Made by a program: the position numbers and the translations under genes
In this document: positions 62,940 through 64,000 of the stretch, piece by piece
Layout of the letters: each line of letters starts with the position of its first letter
Position numbering within the stretch: the first letter of the stretch is position 1
Source of the DNA: JAFGPL01 sp963781805
GTDB taxonomy: Bacteria > Bacteroidota > Bacteroidia > Bacteroidales > UBA10428
Direction: 5' to 3'
Assembly (NCBI GenBank): GCA_963781805.1
Contig: CAWAHF010000004.1
Span: 5,022,001 to 5,086,000, forward strand
Length of the DNA: 64,000 bases
Notes under the pieces: generated by a model
The model's database searches: none
Told to the model about the DNA's origin: nothing
The model's input: the letters and a program-made list of their open reading frames with translations, nothing else

Positions 62940-64000
62940 CTAGATTTTATAACTGAAGCCTACAATAACATTTAATTTCCGGCCCGGATACTGATTCCAC
63001 AGGAAGTAATTTGATGAGGTGAGATTGTAGAAATTCAGATAGAATGAGAGAATCTTTGAGTATTTATATTCAAGCTCCAGGTTCACATCAATTACAGGTT
63101 TTAATTTAACCACGCTATTCATGGAATCGGGAATTTTTGCATACCGGTTTCCGATAGCAATAATATTTAAGTTGGCGAATATCTTTTCGCGAATATTATA
63201 TTTCGTATTCAGTGAAAGTTCAAAGTCAGGTTTATGCCATGCTTTTAATTCATTACTCATTTTATAATCAAATAACGAGGCTTTAAGCGATAATTTAAGA
63301 TTGGTGTAGGGATCATAATACACTTCTCCGGCATACTTAACCAATTCGGCATCGTCGCTAATCACCTTAAACATATTATCATATTTTCCCAATGTGTCGT
63401 TCAGAAACAATGGCATATTGTTAATCAGGCTGTAGCTTACGCTCAGGTCAAACCCCGATGTTGAGCTGAACAAACCTTTAATCCCACCATATACGTATAG
63501 TTTGTCCATGATTTCAGATGAGGATGCAGGAATGATATATGGATTTTCTGCTGAAAGTCTGTTATAGGTTATAAGTGATGCATCCCCATCGATTCCTACG
63601 TAAGGCATCAAAATCTTTTCCACCACATTAAACTGTAGTCTTGCCCAGGGATAAAAAAAGACATTCTTCTCACCTCCGCTTGCTGCATAGACTCTTCCTC
63701 CTACACGGAATTCATAATCGGTATTTTTCTTTGAAAAATAAGGGCTTGCCGAAAACAAGCTGGTGCTTGCTGAATCAATAAAAATACTTGGTTTCACGTA
63801 ATTAAATCCCAGATCAATCCCAAACATTTTATTTCCGAAACGTTTATTGAGCAAGGCATTCAATGCTAACTGATTTTCGTAATTGTTATGTTTGTCGTTG
63901 AAATTATCGTAGTTCAGATTCAGGTCGTAATTTAAATGATCAGAGTCTGAATAAGTGGAATTATAACGCAGCGATATCCCTGCCCTTGAGTAGGATTGTT
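62940..64000 (-). CDS. outer-membrane beta-barrel protein, 5' end outside window
   Basis: The frame is open from the window edge to a stop at 62940 (353 codons seen), so the N-terminus is missing; a TTG at 63863 is not the true start because coding-like sequence runs on upstream (HLNYDLNLNYDNF). The visible part is a series of amphipathic beta strands alternating with short turns (NYVKPSIFIDSAS, DFELSLNTKYNI, NLELEYKYSKILSFYLNFYN), ending GRKLNVIVGFSYKI. It matches the C-terminal barrel of a TonB-dependent-receptor-like or similar barrel protein. No plug domain is visible, so the exact class is open. Confidence 0.8.
   Translation of the reverse strand, partial: QSYSRAGISLRYNSTYSDSDHLNYDLNLNYDNFNDKHNNYENQLALNALLNKRFGNKMFGIDLGFNYVKPSIFIDSASTSLFSASPYFSKKNTDYEFRVGGRVYAASGGEKNVFFYPWARLQFNVVEKILMPYVGIDGDASLITYNRLSAENPYIIPASSSEIMDKLYVYGGIKGLFSSTSGFDLSVSYSLINNMPLFLNDTLGKYDNMFKVISDDAELVKYAGEVYYDPYTNLKLSLKASLFDYKMSNELKAWHKPDFELSLNTKYNIREKIFANLNIIAIGNRYAKIPDSMNSVVKLKPVIDVNLELEYKYSKILSFYLNFYNLTSSNYFLWNQYPGRKLNVIVGFSYKI

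Overview
This window is a piece of a Bacteroidota chromosome, most likely from the Bacteroidales/Marinilabiliales side of the phylum. Three secreted enzymes end in type IX secretion (T9SS, Por) C-terminal sorting domains. The primary sigma factor is the short Bacteroidota type, Rho has the long low-complexity N-terminal region usual in this phylum, there are two TonB-dependent receptors with signal peptides, and a TAnnTTTG-type -7 box sits exactly in front of a riboswitch. Pyruvate:ferredoxin oxidoreductase points to an anaerobic or microaerobic core metabolism, and a catalase-peroxidase to oxygen exposure.

Layout. 1-747: 5' part of a monohaem c-type cytochrome gene (minus strand). 1.65-2.2 kb: a dihydrofolate-reductase-fold protein. 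2.26-15.07 kb: a vitamin B12 locus that opens with a cobalamin riboswitch and runs btuB, a T9SS-exported lysyl-endopeptidase-like protease, a 1342-residue repeat protein, btuF, a small helical protein, btuC, btuD and a two-TM protein, closed by a terminator. 15.3-15.5 kb: remnant of a leucine-rich-repeat gene. 15.7-19.8 kb: katG and a divergent SLC13/DASS transporter. 20.2-26.5 kb: a modular rhamnogalacturonan lyase and an MFS efflux pump, with a dispersed intergenic repeat, one copy of which is split by a MITE-like element. 26.7-30.9 kb: a TonB-dependent receptor followed by a LytS/LytTR two-component pair.

31.2-34.0 kb is an AT-rich two-gene island: a small protein with a ParB-like motif and a UvrD-type helicase. 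Its predicted promoter overlaps a 23-bp perfect inverted repeat. It is followed by a decayed minus-strand gene and short tandem repeats. 34.7-41.7 kb: a full histidine-utilisation operon (MarR-GNAT regulator, hutH, hutU, hutI, ftcD). 42-62.5 kb is mostly housekeeping: KDG-type sugar kinase, peptide deformylase, RuvX/YqgF, PFOR, Rho, primary sigma factor, ribulose-phosphate epimerase, a hybrid histidine kinase, aldose epimerase, a secreted M1 peptidase, an AlkD-like glycosylase and gyrB. The right edge cuts an outer-membrane beta-barrel gene.

The two most interesting loci are the B12 operon, with its embedded secreted protease and giant repeat protein, and the ParB-like/UvrD island, which looks like an acquired and self-regulated defence or DNA-processing pair. 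I saw no tRNA, rRNA or CRISPR array.
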